Positions 61,047 through 64,000 of a stretch of 64,000 nt of DNA are shown piece after piece. Positions within the stretch are counted from its first letter, which is position 1; every line of letters starts with the position of its first letter. Under the pieces are notes generated by a model. It did not search any database. It saw only the letters and a list, made by a program, of their open reading frames with translations, and was not told the DNA's origin. This DNA comes from JAAYDS01 sp012729155 (GTDB taxonomy: Bacteria; Chloroflexota; Anaerolineae; UBA1429), in the NCBI GenBank assembly GCA_036774405.1, contig DAIPBO010000001.1, positions 124,001-188,000 on the forward strand, written 5' to 3'. A program made the position numbers and the translations under genes.

Positions 61047-62501
61047 TCATCTGGCAGGGCGCTCATCCGCAGTGATCAGGCCCTCGATGGCGTAAAAGCG
61101 CATGCCCCAGGCTTCGGGCACGGTCTCTTGCGAGACCAGCACGCCATCGGTAGCCAACAGCTCGATGATCCATGGGTCTGTTAGAGATGTTCCATCTCCC
61201 ATTGCCGTCAGTGTCACCGTCACCTCTGCATCGCCACCCTGCCACGTGCCGGTTTCGATGATAGCGTCCTCGCCATTCATAAAGTCGCTCACCAGGCGGG
61301 CTGTGCCATCGTGGTTCAGATAGAGCGTGATGTCCTGTCCACAGCATGATGCCGCCGGCAGGTAGGCCTTGTAGGCGCCGGTATACTCACCGGCCTCGAG
61401 GCGAGCCACCATAGACGTCGCGTCAAACGGCGGCTCCAGGCGGTCCCAAGCGAGCGAGACAAAAGCCGTCAGCACGGGCAAGGCGCTGTCCTGCGAGATG
61501 AGCGTGTTGCCATCAAGCTTGAGCCGGTACGTCTGTGGCTCAGCCAAAGGCTCGTCTTTCTGCGAGGTGAGCGCCACCGTCACAGTACCATCCGAGAACT
61601 GCCAGGTGCCGTCAAAGATCGTAGGCGGCTCCTCGTTGAGGTAATCGGTCTTGAGGTGTGCCTGGCCGTCCACGTCCAGATAGAGCGAGATGTCGCGCCC
61701 ACAGCAGCCCGCCGAAGGGGCGGCGCCCTTGTAAGCCCATTCGGGCCCGGGCTCGGCTTCGGTAGCAGCGGCCGCGCCGTCGTCGAGCGCCAAAGTGGCC
61801 TCGGCCTCTACCCAGGTATTCGCTTGCAGGCGCAACGTCTTGCTCTGAAGCACAGTCGGGCAGCAGAGCGGGTCATCGGGACCGGCAGTGAGCATGTTCA
61901 CGGTGACGAGGCCGTCCTCGGCCGTGATGTTCTGCAGGCCGACCCTGTCGCCCAGGGCATATGTGGCACTGTGTATCAGGCCGTCTTCCTGGCTCAGAAA
62001 GGCCTCTAGCGTGTAAAACGTCCCGCTGCCGCCCGGATCGGTGGCCATTACGGCTGCGGCATCCAGGCTGCCGTCCTCGTTCAGATCGCCATAGGTGGCG
62101 CTCAACAACGCGATCTCAACCTTGCTGGCAGAACCCTGTGTTTCTGCCACGCTCGCCCGGCCATCCACCAGGGTGACGTCCTGCTCGACCCACTGGCTGT
62201 TGAGCGTTGCCGTCTGTAGCTGTTGCCACAGCAGAGCATCGCCTGGCAGCCAGAGTCGCTGGCCAACCTCGATGCGGTCGGGGTTGGCGATGAGATCCAC
62301 ATCGCCCCTGGCCTCGGCCCGCGCTGTGGTGCTGGCAACGATCTCTGGGTAGCGGTCGGCCCCGCCGAGCAGCCTGGCCGCGATCTTACTCAGCCAGTCT
62401 CCTTCTTGAACCACGTAAAACCCGCTGCTGCCATCGGCTCGCGCCTGTGCAGGTGCGGCCAGCAGCACCAAGAGCAGAAAGAGTGTCAGAAAACGCCTCA
62501 T
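61047..62501 (-). CDS. Secreted LysM protein with two NlpE-like Cys-Cys repeats
   Basis: 484 residues. Signal peptide 1-22 ending AQARA. LysM-like domain at about 27-88 (YVVQEGDWLSKIAARLLGGADRYPEIV...NPDRIEVGQRLWLPG), which binds peptidoglycan or related glycans. Then a segment of about 150 residues with a DLNEDGSLDAAAV calcium-loop-like motif and a CC pair. Two NlpE-like beta barrels follow, each starting YKGAAPSAGCCGRDISLYLDVDG / YKAYLPAASCCGQDITLYLNHDG. NlpE senses copper and surface stress in enteric bacteria. The repeated CC suggests metal or disulfide chemistry. No neighbour explains its job. Confidence 0.8.
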   Translation of the reverse strand: MRRFLTLFLLLVLLAAPAQARADGSSGFYVVQEGDWLSKIAARLLGGADRYPEIVASTTARAEARGDVDLIANPDRIEVGQRLWLPGDALLWQQLQTATLNSQWVEQDVTLVDGRASVAETQGSASKVEIALLSATYGDLNEDGSLDAAAVMATDPGGSGTFYTLEAFLSQEDGLIHSATYALGDRVGLQNITAEDGLVTVNMLTAGPDDPLCCPTVLQSKTLRLQANTWVEAEATLALDDGAAAATEAEPGPEWAYKGAAPSAGCCGRDISLYLDVDGQAHLKTDYLNEEPPTIFDGTWQFSDGTVTVALTSQKDEPLAEPQTYRLKLDGNTLISQDSALPVLTAFVSLAWDRLEPPFDATSMVARLEAGEYTGAYKAYLPAASCCGQDITLYLNHDGTARLVSDFMNGEDAIIETGTWQGGDAEVTVTLTAMGDGTSLTDPWIIELLATDGVLVSQETVPEAWGMRFYAIEGLITADERPAR

Positions 62502-62560
62502 GCAATCCTCCCACGATGTGATCTTACCAGGTGACGCGTCTCGCCGCCCAGAGGTTCCCG

Positions 62561-62589
62561 TTGCGCGCGCTGGGCTTTGGCGCTATGCT
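62561..62589 (+). promoter_or_regulatory. Promoter TTGCGC-17-TATGCT
   Basis: TTGCGC at 62561-62566, 17-nt spacer, TATGCT at 62584-62589, with GGGGGAG before the ATG at 62638. Confidence 0.5.
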
Positions 62590-62637
62590 GCAGTTGTGCC
62601 TTCTCATGAGCACAATGGTGGAGCAAGAGGGGGAGCG

Positions 62638-63438
62638 ATGAAACCGACGACGAGACGATGGATCAACGTGGGTGCGTTCCTGTTCGCTGCGGCAGTGAAT
62701 GGGCTCGCCAACGTGTTGCGCTTTGGCGGCAACACCACTGGCCAGGTGTCGGAAGCGATTGATGCCGTGTTTACCCCGGCTGCCTACGTGTTTAGTATAT
62801 GGGGGCTCATCTACCTCTGGTTGCTGGCCTATGTGGTCTATCAGGCGCTGCCCTCGACGGCCGATGCGCCGTTTCAGCGGCAGATCGGCGTGCTCTTTGC
62901 TGTGAACATGGTCGCCAACGCCATCTGGATGTTCTGCTGGCACTATAAATGGTTCGGGGCGACGATGGTTCTGATGGCCATCATTCTGGTGACGCTGGTG
63001 CTCATCTATATACGACTGGGCACGGGTGTGAGACAGGCCAGACCGCTGGTACAGTGGCTGGTGCGAGCGCCCTTTAGTGTCTACCTGGGCTGGATCTGCG
63101 TAGCGGCGATCGCGAACGCCTCAACGCTGCTGATCGACCTCAACTGGAACCGCTGGGGCCTGCGTGAGACAGACTGGGCCGTTATCATGTTGCTGGTGGG
63201 CACTGCGCTGTCAGCGGTCTTTTCGCTGCTGCGACGCGACTGGCTGGTCAACCTGGTCGTTGTCTGGGCTTTTGTCGGTGTGTTTATGTCGAACAATGGC
63301 GTCGAAGGACGCATGGGAGCAGCCATTGTTGCCCTGGTATGTGCGGTGTTGGCCGCCGCCGGGCTGGTGGCGGGGCTCATCTGGGGGAGGCGCCCCAAGC
63401 CCATCCCCGCACCGCAGAGTCTGACCGACGCGCCGTAG
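62638..63438 (+). CDS. tspO: TspO/MBR family tryptophan-rich sensory protein
   Basis: 266 residues, longer than classic TspO (about 160) and closer to the tryptophan-rich sensory protein group with extra C-terminal helices. ALP-type signature parts are seen: FTPAAYVFSIWGLIYLWLLAYVVYQAL (about 45-71), VNMVANAIWMFCWHYKWFGATMVLMAIILVTLVLIYIRL and FSVYLGWICVAAIANASTLL. The last 80 residues add three helices. Family members bind porphyrins or lipids in the membrane. It has its own promoter and is closed by a terminator at 63514. Confidence 0.82.
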   Translation: MKPTTRRWINVGAFLFAAAVNGLANVLRFGGNTTGQVSEAIDAVFTPAAYVFSIWGLIYLWLLAYVVYQALPSTADAPFQRQIGVLFAVNMVANAIWMFCWHYKWFGATMVLMAIILVTLVLIYIRLGTGVRQARPLVQWLVRAPFSVYLGWICVAAIANASTLLIDLNWNRWGLRETDWAVIMLLVGTALSAVFSLLRRDWLVNLVVVWAFVGVFMSNNGVEGRMGAAIVALVCAVLAAAGLVAGLIWGRRPKPIPAPQSLTDAP

Positions 63439-63513
63439 AGCCAACGACAACTGTGGCACTCTGCGTAAATTCTTGGCGCGTGGTACTAACGAACACGATC
63501 ACGAATGATCTCC

Positions 63514-63550
63514 AAAGAGCCGCCCACGTGTTGTGGAGCGGCTCTTTTCT
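63514..63550 (+). terminator. Intrinsic terminator of the TspO gene
   Basis: AAAGAGCCGC (63514-63523) and GCGGCTCTTT (63538-63547) form a 10-bp stem, followed by TTCTGT. Confidence 0.8.
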
Positions 63551-64000
63551 GTGGCCCACTTCTTGTGGTATTGCCGAGCGTGTCGCTTGAGAAACGTAGA
63601 GGGCTCGACATGCCCCTTGTCATCTCGGGCGGCAACTGGTATGATCAGGGCAATCTGGTGGCTGGCACCCAGCGATGGATCTACCGCCGCCGACAGCCCC
63701 TCTCGAGGTTGTGACTAGAGGACTCTGACGATCACCAGAGTCTTTGCGCAGGCAAATACGCCGTCATGGCTCGCGGTTAGGCGTGTTCTAACACTGAGGA
63801 ATCGGCTTTGCCTACACCCTCTCGTCGCTATTGGCGCAGCCTTGGCCTATCCGCCAGACTGCCGCAGGGGCTTTGATCAAGTCTGGCGGCTATAGGGGCC
63901 GGAGCCCTCACGCATCCGGTCTTGTGTACCGTTTACCTTGTGGGTGTACACCTGTGTGATGGGCCAAGGTCGCTGCGGCACCATAGTGGGGGATGATGAC
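63551..64000. other. Structure-rich region at the right edge, no supported gene
   Basis: I see no convincing protein gene. A 34-codon frame 63610-63714 with AGAGGG upstream is possible but unsupported. Strong inverted repeats are GACTCTG/CAGAGTC at 63721-63742 followed by TTT, TTTGC/GCAAA at 63742-63755, and a 10-bp CCGCCAGACT stem (63851-63860 with 63880-63889). The last is extended by GGCC and TAT pairs out to 63844 and 63900. It could be a further structured RNA or a leader of a gene beyond the edge. Confidence 0.4.

Noticed and set aside
63610..63714. 34-codon frame MPLVISGGNWYD...
   Set aside because: It has a plausible AGAGGG but no recognisable homology, and stands in a structure-rich region; kept only as a mention.
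1..64000. CRISPR arrays, tRNA or rRNA genes, integrases and phage modules
   Set aside because: Looked for repeated spaced units, TTCGAAT-type arms and related protein families; none found.

Overview
The window is high-GC (a little over 60% by eye), densely packed bacterial DNA. No rRNA, tRNA, CRISPR array, integrase, transposase or phage gene is visible. The gene content points to an uncultured member of the Chloroflexota (Anaerolineae/Caldilineae-like). The supporting features are a URO-D-like methyltransferase, a DUF2089 plus pentapeptide-repeat pair, multi-domain zinc-ribbon and proline/threonine-rich membrane proteins, large GT39 membrane proteins with C-terminal beta domains, fused E1 alpha/beta, NIPSNAP, PIG-L, and VCBS lipoproteins with Cys lipoboxes. 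This assignment is an inference from gene families; no phylogenetic marker was tested.

Layout. 1-8.4 kb: an alpha/beta hydrolase cut by the left edge, a URO-D-like protein, small membrane proteins, Maf, a lipoprotein, PIG-L, then DUF2089 and a pentapeptide-repeat protein in one operon. 8.4-14.3 kb: PncC and an MFS exporter from divergent promoters, ArgJ, a flavoprotein with a 3' frameshift, an EamA transporter and PPK2. 14.3-20.4 kb: two tandem DUF4013 membrane proteins, a NIPSNAP-nitroreductase-SRA-like operon, a membrane protein, a hydroxyacid dehydrogenase-SDR operon, and a Fur-family regulator with a palindrome over its own -10. 20.6-32 kb: an 860-residue zinc-ribbon membrane protein, an ADP-ribosylglycohydrolase, a fused E1 with a large GT39 protein, and a Gfo/Idh/MocA oxidoreductase. 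32-36.7 kb: a translationally coupled pair of dynamin-like GTPases, a flavoprotein and a small protein of unknown function.

36.8-46.4 kb is one long, mostly overlapping operon that looks like a surface-glycan or glycolipid locus: NTase-like protein, B12-binding radical SAM, VCBS-repeat lipoprotein, membrane-anchored protein, GT39, flippase, O-antigen-ligase-like protein, methyltransferase. 47-52 kb holds a GT1 glycosyltransferase, a CPBP protease, an alpha/beta hydrolase lacking the usual nucleophile, a NUDIX-phosphatase fusion, hpt and a nuclease-fold protein. 52.7-58.7 kb is a GH38 mannosidase, methyltransferase and two tandem MFS genes. 58.8-63.4 kb holds two secreted paralogous domain proteins, a LysM protein and TspO.

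Two observations stand out. First, two gene-free stretches (about 46376-46686 and 52470-52173, opposite strands) each carry a complete transcription unit for a structured RNA of about 300 nt. Each has TTGACA-17-TAnTAT, terminal strands that pair perfectly but with different sequence in the two copies, a near-identical internal hairpin core, and a strong intrinsic terminator. I cannot match them to a known RNA family. Second, many genes have their -10 hexamer exactly 6 nt before the start codon and no leader (2600, 12454, 35708, 36791, 49127; 8 nt at 52127), so leaderless mRNAs appear common here.
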